A DNA stretch of 29,137 nt from Mollicutes bacterium (GTDB lineage: Bacteria > Bacillota_I > Bacilli_A > RF39 > UBA660). The notes beneath the pieces were generated by a model. It had not been told where the DNA came from, did not search any database, and saw only the letters and a program-made list of their open reading frames with translations. The stretch's first letter is position 1; each line of letters starts with the position of its first letter. A program made the translations under genes and the position numbers. The stretch covers positions 1 to 29,137 of the forward strand of contig DUUS01000114.1 of assembly GCA_012841465.1 (NCBI GenBank), in the 5' to 3' direction. Positions 1 through 8,023 of this stretch are shown in pieces.

Positions 1-3
1 CTC

Positions 4-14
4 TTTGATATAAT
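4..14 (+). promoter_or_regulatory. Extended -10 promoter of the RNase J-family gene
   Basis: TTTGATATAAT gives a TGn motif directly before a perfect TATAAT box. The -35 region lies outside or at the edge of the window. Transcription would start near position 21, leaving a leader of about 50 nt before the ATG at 74. Confidence 0.6.
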
Positions 15-73
15 ATGTAAAGCCGAAGAACGTTTATTTTATTAAATTTGTTTTATAGAAAGAGTGATAATTT

Positions 74-1708
74 ATGAGTAAAATTAAAATATTTGGTATG
101 GGTGGACTTAATGAAAATGGAAAGAATACTTATATTGTTGAAGTAGATAATGATATTTTTGTTTTGGATGCTGGTTTAAAGTATGCTAATGATTCTATGT
201 TTGGAGTAGATTATATTATTCCTGATTATGATTATTTAGAAAAGAATCAAAAAAGAATAAAGGGTGTTTTTATAACTCATGCTCATCCTGAAAGTTGTGG
301 GGGAGTAGGAGATTTAATCAAAACTATTCCTAGTATTAAGGTATATGCTACTAAGTATACTAAAAATCAAATGGTATTAAATGGAGTAGATGAATCTAAG
401 ATTGTTGAGATAAAACCTCACCGAAAGATTAATTTTGGAAGTGTTAGTGTATTTCCAATCCAGGTTAATCATTCAGTTCCTGAGAGTGTGATGTATGTTA
501 TTAATACTCCAGATGGGGCTATTTGTTATACGGGTGATTTTATAGTGGACCCTTCAATGAAAGATCACTACCATATGGATTTAGGTAGAATTGCCTATGT
601 TGGTAAACAAGGAGTTTTAGCTCTTTTAATCGAATCTTCTTTTTCAGAGAGAATCGGACATACTAGTCCTTCTCATCATTTGTCTTCATTTTTTAAAAAA
701 GTTATTAATAAAAATGATGGTAGATTAATATTTTCAGTATTATATACCCATTTATATACGATTGAAGGAATTTTTAACATTGCTAAGACAACAAACAGAA
801 AAGTAATTATTATGGGTAAAAAACTTCAAAATGTTATTAGTATGGCAAGAAAAGATGGTTACTTAGATGTACCTGATCATGTAATTGGAGATTTAAGTAA
901 TGTTAATGATAAAAATGCTATATTATTAATATGTGATGATCGTGAAAATCCTTATTTTGTAATTGAAAAAATAATTAAAGGAACCGATAAATATATTAAG
1001 TTAACTGAGGAAGATACTATTTGTTTTGCTGAACCTAAATATGATGAATATGAAAAGTTATTTGTAAGAATTCAAAATGAACTTGCTATGCTAGGGGTTA
1101 AAACAATTGAAATCCCTAAAGATAAAGGAATATCTCTTCATGCATCAAGTGAAGATTTAATGATTATGATGAGTTTATTAAAACCAAAATATATTATTCC
1201 AGTAAAAGCGGATTATCGATATATGGTTGGTAATGCTAATCTTGCTGATAATTTAGGTTATAAAAAAGAAGATATTATTTTAAAACTTAATGGTGAAGTA
1301 ATTAATATTGTTGATAAAAAACTAAAGCCTGAATCAGAGAAAATATTCATAGATGATATATTAATCGATGGAACAAGTGCTGAAGATGTTGGTGATTTAG
1401 TTATTAAAGACCGTGAAGTATTATCTGAAAATGGTATTGTACTGGTAAGTGCTACTTTATGTAAAAAGACTAAAGAATTATTAGTAGGTCCTGAAGTAAC
1501 TACTAGAGGCTTTATTTATGTTAAAGACTCTAAAGAGATGATTGATGAAATAAAAAGAATCTCAGTAGAAGTTATTAATAATAATGTTACTAAAAATTAT
1601 ATTGACTTTAATAATATTAAAGTAGAAATAAGAGAAAAATTAGGAAAATACTTTTATCATGAAACAGAATGTAAACCAATGATAATAGCAGTAATTCAAG
1701 AAGTTTAG
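74..1708 (+). CDS. RNase J-family protein with degenerate active site (RNase J2-like)
   Basis: This is a metallo-beta-lactamase/beta-CASP ribonuclease-family protein of 544 aa, a normal RNase J length. Family members act on mRNA 5' ends and internal sites in Bacillota. The fold is clear: an N-terminal MBL half, a beta-CASP insert, the sequence LLKPKYIIPV near residue 368, and a C-terminal domain from about 440. The catalytic motifs are damaged. The usual HxHxDH reads HAHPES (69-74), HxSGH reads HASSE (356-360), and the PVHGE histidine is Lys378. The usual TGSQGE stretch is replaced by CDDREN near 288-292. His133 and Asp155 (in YTGDF) are kept. With this many ligands lost it is probably a weak or inactive partner of an active RNase J elsewhere, as RNase J2 is to J1. 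That role is inference. The start has AAAGAGTGAT upstream. Confidence 0.85.
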   Translation: MSKIKIFGMGGLNENGKNTYIVEVDNDIFVLDAGLKYANDSMFGVDYIIPDYDYLEKNQKRIKGVFITHAHPESCGGVGDLIKTIPSIKVYATKYTKNQMVLNGVDESKIVEIKPHRKINFGSVSVFPIQVNHSVPESVMYVINTPDGAICYTGDFIVDPSMKDHYHMDLGRIAYVGKQGVLALLIESSFSERIGHTSPSHHLSSFFKKVINKNDGRLIFSVLYTHLYTIEGIFNIAKTTNRKVIIMGKKLQNVISMARKDGYLDVPDHVIGDLSNVNDKNAILLICDDRENPYFVIEKIIKGTDKYIKLTEEDTICFAEPKYDEYEKLFVRIQNELAMLGVKTIEIPKDKGISLHASSEDLMIMMSLLKPKYIIPVKADYRYMVGNANLADNLGYKKEDIILKLNGEVINIVDKKLKPESEKIFIDDILIDGTSAEDVGDLVIKDREVLSENGIVLVSATLCKKTKELLVGPEVTTRGFIYVKDSKEMIDEIKRISVEVINNNVTKNYIDFNNIKVEIREKLGKYFYHETECKPMIIAVIQEV

Positions 1709-1726
1709 TTAATTCTAAACTTTTTA
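1701..1726 (+). terminator. Intrinsic terminator after the RNase J-family gene
   Basis: An 8-bp stem, AAGTTTAG (1701-1708) with CTAAACTT (1715-1722), has a 6-nt loop and runs into a T tract. The left arm contains the last codon and the stop codon of the gene. Confidence 0.75.
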
Positions 1727-1743
1727 TTTATTACTTTTTCCAT

Positions 1744-1772
1744 TTGCTTAATAGGTTATGTTTTGATAAACT
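1744..1772 (+). promoter_or_regulatory. Promoter of dnaB-dnaI
   Basis: TTGCTT (1744-1749), a 17-bp spacer and TAAACT (1767-1772) with an upstream TGn (TTTGATAAACT) form a plausible promoter directly after the preceding terminator. Confidence 0.45.
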
Positions 1773-1797
1773 ATTTATATAAAGATTGAGGTGGATA

Positions 1798-3078
1798 ATG
1801 AAAAAAATAACTTTGCTTCCAGCAGATATATATATTGTTATTAATAAAACTATTCTCACCGAAATCGATAAAAAAAACTTAATTAGTTTATATGAACCAA
1901 TAATAGGAGTAACTCCTGTTAGTTTATATTTAACTCTATGGAGTGATTTAGATAAAAGAGAATTAATGAGTAAAGATTATAATCATCATCATTTAATGAC
2001 TGTTTTAAAAAGCCCTTTAGAAGATATAAAAGAAGCAAGAAAAGCCCTTGAAGCAGTCGGTCTTTTAAGAACTTTTTATAAAGATGAAGAAAATCTTAAA
2101 ACATATGTCTATGAATTATATTCACCACTTTCTGCTTATGAATTTTTTAATCATCCAGTTTTAAATATTGTTTTATATAATAATATTGGTTCTAGTGAAT
2201 ATAAAGATTTAGTAAACTTTTATAAAAAACCTATCTTTAACTATAATGGTTATGAAGAAATAACTAATGGAATGGATGATACTTTTAAAAGTGCATCAGG
2301 AATTTATTTTAATAATGAAGATGTTCAAAAGGTAAATCAAAATAAAATAAAAATATCATCTTTAATAGATTTTGATTTATTACTTGAAAGTATTCCTAAT
2401 AAGGTATTAAGTAAAAGAGCACTTAATGTTAAAAACAAAGAACTTATTAACAATCTAGCCTTTATTTATAATTTAGATACATTAAAAATGAGTGAACTAA
2501 TCAGACTTACTATTAATGAAAACGGTCTGATAAGTAAAGATTTATTATTAAAAGAAACGAGAAAGTACTATGAATACAATAATAGTGGAAGTCTTCCAAC
2601 TCTTATTTATCGTAGTCAGCCAGACCATTTAAAAAGTCCAGATGGAGATTTATCTAATAAAGGTAAAATGATTTATATTTTTGAAAATACTACTCCCTAT
2701 GACTTTTTAAGAAGTAAATATAAAAATGTAAATCCAACAGGAAGAGATTTAAAACTACTAGAATACTTAGCTATTGAGCTAAATATGACTCCAGCAGTAA
2801 TCAATGTACTAGTCGATTATGTCCTTAGAATAAATAACAATAAGTTAACTAAAGGCTTTGTTGAGGCTATTGCTGGTCAGTGGGTAAGAGCAGGTATTAA
2901 AACTGCAGGTGAAGCTATGGCAATTGCTGAAAAAGAACATAAGAAATCAAGTAAAATAAAAAAGAATATAAAAAATGATGAACCACTTCCTGTGTGGTTT
3001 GATAAAAATAATGAAGCAAGTAGTATGTCTGAAGAAGAAAAAGCTGAACTTGAACAATTATTAAGTGATTTTAGGTAG
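1798..3078 (+). CDS. dnaB: Replication initiation/membrane attachment protein DnaB (DnaD/DnaB family)
   Basis: This is the Bacillota-type DnaB, a helicase co-loader that acts with DnaD and DnaI at oriC and at restarting forks; it is not the helicase itself. An N-terminal winged-helix-like region covers roughly residues 15-110. The C-terminal DnaD/DnaB domain (about 300-382) shows the family signature: a YDFLRSKY helix, paired helices, then EAIAGQWVRAGIKTAGEAMAIA. The tail is acidic and Lys-rich. I chose the ATG at 1798 (426 aa) because GAGGTGG lies just upstream. A TTG at 1786 would place the ribosome site inside the coding region. The gene directly abuts dnaI, the classic helicase-loader pairing, which supports the call. 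Confidence 0.88.
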   Translation: MKKITLLPADIYIVINKTILTEIDKKNLISLYEPIIGVTPVSLYLTLWSDLDKRELMSKDYNHHHLMTVLKSPLEDIKEARKALEAVGLLRTFYKDEENLKTYVYELYSPLSAYEFFNHPVLNIVLYNNIGSSEYKDLVNFYKKPIFNYNGYEEITNGMDDTFKSASGIYFNNEDVQKVNQNKIKISSLIDFDLLLESIPNKVLSKRALNVKNKELINNLAFIYNLDTLKMSELIRLTINENGLISKDLLLKETRKYYEYNNSGSLPTLIYRSQPDHLKSPDGDLSNKGKMIYIFENTTPYDFLRSKYKNVNPTGRDLKLLEYLAIELNMTPAVINVLVDYVLRINNNKLTKGFVEAIAGQWVRAGIKTAGEAMAIAEKEHKKSSKIKKNIKNDEPLPVWFDKNNEASSMSEEEKAELEQLLSDFR

Positions 3079-3084
3079 GTGTAT

Positions 3085-3993
3085 ATGGAAAATATTACTA
3101 AAAAATATAATAGAAAAGATATAAATGATCAGTTAAAAAGAGCATATGTGTCCGCGCTTAAAGATCCTGAATTTAAAAGACTGATAAATACTTTAAAAGT
3201 AAAAGAAGAAATTGCTATGAAGTATACTTCTAAGTTAGAGATAACTCTTGAAGAATTATCTAACTGCTCTAAATGTAAAAGTCTTCATGAATGTAAAAAT
3301 AAAGTAACGGGATATGTAAATTATCCTACTTTAGAAAATGATATAATAATTTTTAATTATACTCCATGTAAGTATAAAAAAGCTGATTTAAAAGAAACTG
3401 AAAATATCAAATCAGATATATTTAATATGCCTCTCGAAATAAGAAGAGCTAAAATGAGTGATATTCATAAAGATGATTCTAAAAGACTTCCAATTATAAA
3501 ATGGTTGACAACCTTCTATAAAGAATATCAAAAGAATCAAAATATAAAAGGACTTTATTTACATGGTTCTTTTGGAAGTGGAAAGACCTATTTAATAAGT
3601 GCTTTATTAAATGAACTATCATCACTTAATTATGATGTAGTTATAATGTATTATCCAGAACTACTTAGAAGTTTAAAAGATTCCTTTGAAACAAATGATT
3701 TTGGCTCTAAAATGAACTCAATTAAAACAAGTGATTTACTTCTTCTTGATGATATTGGAGCTGAATCAGTAACTCCATGGGGAAGAGATGAAATCCTGGG
3801 AACTATTCTTCAATATCGAATGGATAATAAACTACCAACATTCTTTACCTCAAATTTAGATTTAAAAGAACTTGAAAGTCATTTCTGTGTAAATAAAACA
3901 CCTGGAGAACAAATTAAAGCAAGAAGGATTATTGAAAGAATCAAACAATTAAGTGATTATGAAAAATTAATTAGTAAAAATAGAAGAACTTAA
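3085..3993 (+). CDS. dnaI: Primosomal helicase loader DnaI (AAA+ ATPase)
   Basis: DnaI is the AAA+ ATPase that loads the replicative helicase onto DNA in Bacillota. The 302-aa protein has the expected two-part layout. The N-terminal helicase-binding domain carries a zinc-type cluster (Cys61, Cys64, Cys70, Cys95, in CSKCKSLHEC). The ATPase domain has Walker A GSFGSGKT (161-168) and Walker B LLLLDD (218-223), followed by IGAES. A TSNLD motif near residue 256 fits sensor 1. The ATG at 3085 follows TAGGTAGGTG, which overlaps the dnaB stop, so the two are probably translationally coupled. A GTG six bases earlier is less likely because it lies in that ribosome site. Confidence 0.92.
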   Translation: MENITKKYNRKDINDQLKRAYVSALKDPEFKRLINTLKVKEEIAMKYTSKLEITLEELSNCSKCKSLHECKNKVTGYVNYPTLENDIIIFNYTPCKYKKADLKETENIKSDIFNMPLEIRRAKMSDIHKDDSKRLPIIKWLTTFYKEYQKNQNIKGLYLHGSFGSGKTYLISALLNELSSLNYDVVIMYYPELLRSLKDSFETNDFGSKMNSIKTSDLLLLDDIGAESVTPWGRDEILGTILQYRMDNKLPTFFTSNLDLKELESHFCVNKTPGEQIKARRIIERIKQLSDYEKLISKNRRT

Positions 3994-4005
3994 TAAAATA
4001 TGTGT

Positions 4006-4037
4006 AAAGTACTATCTTTTTAAGTAGTACTTTTTTT
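4006..4037 (+). terminator. Intrinsic terminator of dnaB-dnaI
   Basis: AAAGTACTA (4006-4014) pairs with TAGTACTTT (4025-4033) across a 10-nt loop, followed by a run of T. Confidence 0.85.
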
Positions 4038-4040
4038 ATT

Positions 4041-4051
4041 TTTGATATACT
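4041..4051 (+). promoter_or_regulatory. Extended -10 promoter for the operon 4075-6027
   Basis: TTTGATATACT (TGn plus TATACT) sits immediately after the dnaI terminator and about 25 bases before the ATG at 4075. Confidence 0.5.
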
Positions 4052-4074
4052 ATATATGTAGGCAGGTGCTATTA

Positions 4075-5070
4075 ATGGAAGAAAAATCTAGTGAAGAACA
4101 TCGGTTTTTTAATAAAAAAACAATAATAATATTATTTATTTTCCTTATACTAGTTATATTAGTTTTTATAATATATAAATTATTCTTTGCTCCATCACCA
4201 ACTGAAATAACTTATGATCCCAATAAAAATTATAGTTATGATATCAAAGAAAACACTTTATATTTATTAAGTGAAGATGGTGTTGAGCAGTCTTATAAGT
4301 GTGATGGAAAATGTAGTTTTTATTTAGACAATGATTTAGAATATAAAAAAGAAGGAAAAGTACTTCTAAAAGATGAAGATAATGTTTATTTATATGATCT
4401 TATTAAAGATAAAAAGATAAGCTCAAATTATAAAGATATTAAGTATATTTTAGATGAAGAAGAAAAAATAAAATTATTTAAAGTAACTAATCATAGTGAT
4501 AAAGATGGAATAATTGATTTAAATGGTACAGTTTTAGTAAATTTAAATTATGAAAAGTTAGGTAAAGTCCATAATGATGAGTTTATTAATTATTCTTATG
4601 AAAATAATCAAATAGCTGCTAAAAATAGTAAAGCATGGGGAGTAGTAGCTTTAGACAGTGGAGCTGGTTTAATTGATTTTCAATATGAAGATATTAAATT
4701 AAGTCCATATGAAAGAATAGCTGTAAAAGAATTAGATAAATGGTATTTAGTAGATAATGTTAATAAAAGATTATTATTTGATTCATTTGATTCAATATTT
4801 ATTTATGAAAAATATACAATAGTTATATTAAATAAAGAATTATATATTCTTGATCAAGATGAAAAAGTTATAAGTAATAAAATACCAACCTTTTATGAAA
4901 TAGATCCATGGGGATTATCTCTTATAAATGGAGTATATACCTATATTGAAGAAGATATTTTATATATATTAATTGATACGCCTAGTGAAGAAGATGAAGA
5001 AGAAATAGACTTAATAAAATATTATTATAATGAAGATAATAAAGAGATAATTATCTATGAAGAAGGTTGA
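4075..5070 (+). CDS. Membrane-anchored protein with WG-repeat-like beta region
   Basis: The 331-aa protein has one N-terminal membrane helix (about residues 18-40, an Ile/Leu/Phe-rich stretch) and a long extracytoplasmic region. That region contains WG-repeat-like units such as KAWGVVALDSGAGLIDFQYE and GIIDLNGTVLVNLNYE, a beta-rich module often found in surface proteins of Bacillota. A CDGKC pair lies shortly after the anchor and could form a disulfide. The C-terminus is very acidic. I chose the ATG at 4075, which has GGCAGGTG upstream; the upstream TTG overlaps the promoter. It is the first gene of a short operon ending at the terminator near 6030. Function is unknown and the WG-repeat call is tentative. 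Confidence 0.6.
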   Translation: MEEKSSEEHRFFNKKTIIILFIFLILVILVFIIYKLFFAPSPTEITYDPNKNYSYDIKENTLYLLSEDGVEQSYKCDGKCSFYLDNDLEYKKEGKVLLKDEDNVYLYDLIKDKKISSNYKDIKYILDEEEKIKLFKVTNHSDKDGIIDLNGTVLVNLNYEKLGKVHNDEFINYSYENNQIAAKNSKAWGVVALDSGAGLIDFQYEDIKLSPYERIAVKELDKWYLVDNVNKRLLFDSFDSIFIYEKYTIVILNKELYILDQDEKVISNKIPTFYEIDPWGLSLINGVYTYIEEDILYILIDTPSEEDEEEIDLIKYYYNEDNKEIIIYEEG

Positions 5071-5111
5071 CATTTTATAAAGCATAGATTATTATTGTTT
5101 TAGGAGTTATT

Positions 5112-5666
5112 ATGGCTAAAAGAGAAGAAATAACTAATATTGTTATATCAATTGTTTTAATATTTATCGGGATATTTTTACTAATTTATTCTCATATCGG
5201 TAATTTAAAAGCAATAACATTATTATATTTGGTATTTTTAATTTATGGATTAATGAAAATAATAGAATATAGTTTTTCATCAGATAAAAAAGATAAAGAA
5301 GATTTATTTACAGGTATCATATCCTTATTTGGAGTACTTAGTTCTTTATTTTTTAAAGATTATAATGGGCAACTCTTAATAAGTATTACCTTAGTAACTT
5401 GGGTAGGTTTTATGTCAATAATAAAATTAATAAAAGTAGATTATTATCATGACCGAAATAATAAAATGTTTTATATAAATATGACTTCCTTAATATTATT
5501 TTTAATAATTGGAGTACTAACCGGAATTAATTTATTTTTCGATAATACGGTTCAAGTATTAATACTAGGATATTTCTTTATCGCAAATGGTCTTCTTAAC
5601 TTAGCAGAAGACGCTATAAGAATAATTGCAACAAGTGAAAACTTTAATATAAAAAGAAAGGATTAA
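5112..5666 (+). CDS. DUF308/HdeD-like multi-pass membrane protein
   Basis: The 184-aa protein consists almost entirely of membrane helices, about six, arranged as repeated helix pairs. The second helix of each pair reads alike: LLYLVFLIYGLMKIIEY, LVTWVGFMSIIKLIK and LGYFFIANGLLNLAED. This internal repetition is typical of the DUF308 (HdeD-related) family. AGGAG lies upstream of the ATG. It is the second gene of a three-gene operon, only a few bases before the next. The family assignment comes from pattern alone, and the function is unknown. Confidence 0.55.
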   Translation: MAKREEITNIVISIVLIFIGIFLLIYSHIGNLKAITLLYLVFLIYGLMKIIEYSFSSDKKDKEDLFTGIISLFGVLSSLFFKDYNGQLLISITLVTWVGFMSIIKLIKVDYYHDRNNKMFYINMTSLILFLIIGVLTGINLFFDNTVQVLILGYFFIANGLLNLAEDAIRIIATSENFNIKRKD

Positions 5667-5670
5667 AAAA

Positions 5671-6027
5671 ATGGATTTAAGAATTGCTTTAATTGAAGTA
5701 GGACAGTTTTCTCAAATACTGAAAGATAATGCTTATATGAAATTAGTTATTGATCATGAAAACATTAAAAAATGCTTTTGTCTTTTAATTGATGATGGTA
5801 ATGTAGCAGTAAATGTTGAAACAGGAGAAGAATACGAAGTAATAAAAAGAGACGATAAAGGTAGAATAACTAAAGAGGCTGCCTTAGAAGCTAAAACAAA
5901 TGTAAATTATGCTCTATATGTTAAAGAACTTGATTTAAATAAATTAAGCTCTGAATTATCCGATCATTTAGAAACAAAGGCTTATGAAAGAATGCTTGAT
6001 GATAAACCAGTAACAAGATCTAGATAA
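5671..6027 (+). CDS. Conserved-looking hypothetical cytoplasmic protein, 118 aa
   Basis: I do not recognise this protein. It has 118 residues, no signal peptide and no membrane helix, with mixed alpha/beta character. The N-terminal half is hydrophobic, with two adjacent-type Cys in KKCFCLLIDD, and the second half is charged (ELDLNKLSSELSDHLETKAYE). It starts 4 bases after the preceding gene with AGAAAGGA upstream and is the last gene before a terminator, so it is probably co-transcribed with the two membrane genes before it. Confidence 0.6.
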   Translation: MDLRIALIEVGQFSQILKDNAYMKLVIDHENIKKCFCLLIDDGNVAVNVETGEEYEVIKRDDKGRITKEAALEAKTNVNYALYVKELDLNKLSSELSDHLETKAYERMLDDKPVTRSR

Positions 6028-6049
6028 AACTGATTAAAATCAGTTTTTT
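6026..6049 (+). terminator. Intrinsic terminator of operon 4075-6027
   Basis: AAAACTGAT (6026-6034) pairs with ATCAGTTTT (6039-6047), with a 4-nt loop and a terminal T run. The left arm overlaps the stop codon. Confidence 0.8.
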
Positions 6050-6096
6050 AAATTAAAAAAACATATTAACAAAAACATTCGATTTTAAATGATACA

Positions 6097-6107
6097 TTTG
6101 GTATAAT
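6097..6107 (+). promoter_or_regulatory. Extended -10 promoter of sodA-murC
   Basis: TTTGGTATAAT supplies a TGn motif and a perfect TATAAT. A weak TTCGAT at 6078-6083 is a possible -35 with an 18-bp spacer. Confidence 0.6.
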
Positions 6108-6140
6108 AAACATATAAATAATTTGAAGGGAGAAATTTAT

Positions 6141-6719
6141 ATGGAAATGATACCACTAGATTATAACTACAATGATTTTGATTTTTTAAGTGAAGAAAAC
6201 TTAAGAAATCACTACGAGGTACTTTATAAGGGATATGTAAATAACTATAATAAAGTACTAGAGGATTTAAAATTTGCAAGGGAGACAAATAACTTTACGA
6301 ATATTAAATGCCTTGAAAAAAATTTAGCTTTTCAAGGAGCAGGAGCAGTACTTCATGAATTGTTTTTTGAAAATATTACTCCAAATAAGGTAGAGGCTAA
6401 GGGTGAAGTTCTTGAAAAAATTGAAAAAGATTTTGAATCTTTTGATTCATTTAAAAATCAATTTATTAGTAACATAACTAATATTGAAGGAAGTGGATGG
6501 GGAATACTAGGGTTTTCTAAATCAATTGATAAACTAATTATTCTTCAGGCTGAAAAACATCAAGATCAAACAATCTGGGACTTTGTGCCACTACTTGTTA
6601 TTGATATTTGGGAGCATGCTTATTATCTGGATTTTATTACTGATAAAAAAGCATATGCTGAAAAAATGTTTGATTCAATTAACTGGAACGTAGTCGAAAA
6701 AAGATATAAAAATTTATAA
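6141..6719 (+). CDS. sodA: Superoxide dismutase, Fe/Mn family
   Basis: It disproportionates superoxide in the cytoplasm. All four metal ligands can be placed: His24, His72 (in LHELFF), and Asp155 and His159 (in DIWEHAYYL). SGWGILGF and the C-terminal NWNVVEKRY are also family signatures. The position four residues before His72 is Gly68 and the second-shell Gln appears to be Gln141 (KHQDQ). This is the manganese-type arrangement rather than the iron type, so the protein is more likely Mn or cambialistic; the metal is inference. The ATG at 6141 (192 aa) has AAGGGAGA upstream; a TTG at 6123 lies before that ribosome site. It is followed 11 bases later by murC and is probably co-transcribed with it. 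Confidence 0.9.
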   Translation: MEMIPLDYNYNDFDFLSEENLRNHYEVLYKGYVNNYNKVLEDLKFARETNNFTNIKCLEKNLAFQGAGAVLHELFFENITPNKVEAKGEVLEKIEKDFESFDSFKNQFISNITNIEGSGWGILGFSKSIDKLIILQAEKHQDQTIWDFVPLLVIDIWEHAYYLDFITDKKAYAEKMFDSINWNVVEKRYKNL

Positions 6720-6730
6720 AGGAGAATATT

Positions 6731-8023
6731 ATGTACCATTTTATTGGCATTGCTGGAGCAGGGATGAGTAGTCTTGCTCAAATAATGTATAAACTTGGAC
6801 ATAAAGTAAAAGGAAGTGACGTAAGCACTGACTTTTTTACTTTAGATGGTCTAAGTAAAGAAATTGAAGTTTCTATTTTTAGTGAAGAAAACATTACTGA
6901 AGATTTAATAATAGTAAGAGGAAATTCTTTTGATGATTCCAATGTAGAAGTTGCTAAAGCTAAAGAATTAAATTTAAAAATTTATACCTATCAAGAAATG
7001 GTTGCTAAACTAACCAGAACTTTTGAAACAATAAGTGTATCGGGTTGTCATGGTAAAACCACAACTTCATCAATGCTTGCTCATGTACTAAATAACATTA
7101 CCGGGACTAATTATTTAATTGGTGATGGATCTGGGCACGCAAGTAAAGATAATAAATATTTTGTCCTTGAGGCTTGTGAGTATAAAAGACATTTTCTTGA
7201 GTATGATCAAAAATATGCAATTATTACTAATATTGATTTAGATCATGTTGATTATTTTAAAGATATTGATGATGTAATTGATGCTTATCAAAGTTTTTAT
7301 AATAATACTAAAGAAAAAGTAATAATGTATGGAGATGATCCATATACAAGAAGGTTAAATCTTGATGATAAAGCTATTTATTATGGTCTTAAAGATAATA
7401 ATGATGTAGTTGCTAAAAACATTAAATATGAAGAAAAAGGAACAACCTTTGATGTTTATATTAAAGGTGAGTTTTATGATACTTTCTTTACATCATTTAG
7501 TGGTGAGCATATGGTTTTAAATAGCCTAGCTATTATTACTGTTTGTTATTTAGAGAACTTAGATAAAAAGTTAATTAAAAAATATCATTCATCATTTGAA
7601 GGTGCTAAAAGAAGATTTGATGTAAAGTTATTTAATGATAATATAATTATTGATGATTATGCTCATCATCCTACTGAGATTAATTATACTATTGATGCAG
7701 TAAGACAAAAATATCAAAATAAAACTTTAGTAAGTATATTTCAACCCCATACTTTTTCAAGAACAGAAAAGTTTAAAGAAGAGTTTATTTCAGTTTTAAA
7801 TAAAAGTGATTATGTTTATATTTTAGATATTCATCCAGCTAGAGAAAAAAGTGAAGATTTTCCTAATGTAAATTCAAAAGAATTAATTTCTAAAATAAAT
7901 AATGCATCTTCAATTAAGATAGATGATGCAAGTCCTTTACTAAAGCATGATAATAGTGTACTTTTATTTTTAAGTCCGAACAGTTTAAAAAATTTAATAA
8001 GTGATTATAAGGAAAAATCATGA
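6731..8023 (+). CDS. murC: UDP-N-acetylmuramate--L-alanine ligase
   Basis: MurC adds L-alanine to UDP-MurNAc using ATP, the first peptide step of peptidoglycan precursor synthesis. The 430-aa protein has the three Mur-ligase domains. The N-terminal Rossmann part has GIAGAGMSSLA (6-16). The central ATP-binding domain has a P-loop GCHGKTT (105-111), EACEYKRHFL (147-156) and NIDLDHVDYF (168-176). The C-terminal domain has DDYAHHPTEI and FQPHTFSRT. The P-loop carries Cys where Thr is usual. AAAGGAG lies upstream, 11 bases after sodA, and the stop overlaps the next start by 4 bases. Its presence shows that this Mollicutes-like genome belongs to a walled cell. Confidence 0.95.
   Translation: MYHFIGIAGAGMSSLAQIMYKLGHKVKGSDVSTDFFTLDGLSKEIEVSIFSEENITEDLIIVRGNSFDDSNVEVAKAKELNLKIYTYQEMVAKLTRTFETISVSGCHGKTTTSSMLAHVLNNITGTNYLIGDGSGHASKDNKYFVLEACEYKRHFLEYDQKYAIITNIDLDHVDYFKDIDDVIDAYQSFYNNTKEKVIMYGDDPYTRRLNLDDKAIYYGLKDNNDVVAKNIKYEEKGTTFDVYIKGEFYDTFFTSFSGEHMVLNSLAIITVCYLENLDKKLIKKYHSSFEGAKRRFDVKLFNDNIIIDDYAHHPTEINYTIDAVRQKYQNKTLVSIFQPHTFSRTEKFKEEFISVLNKSDYVYILDIHPAREKSEDFPNVNSKELISKINNASSIKIDDASPLLKHDNSVLLFLSPNSLKNLISDYKEKS

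Noticed and set aside
4066..5070. Mycoplasma-type genetic code (TGA as Trp)
   Set aside because: Tryptophan is encoded by TGG throughout and TGA terminates several genes (5070, 8023, 9391, 15930) with properly placed downstream genes.
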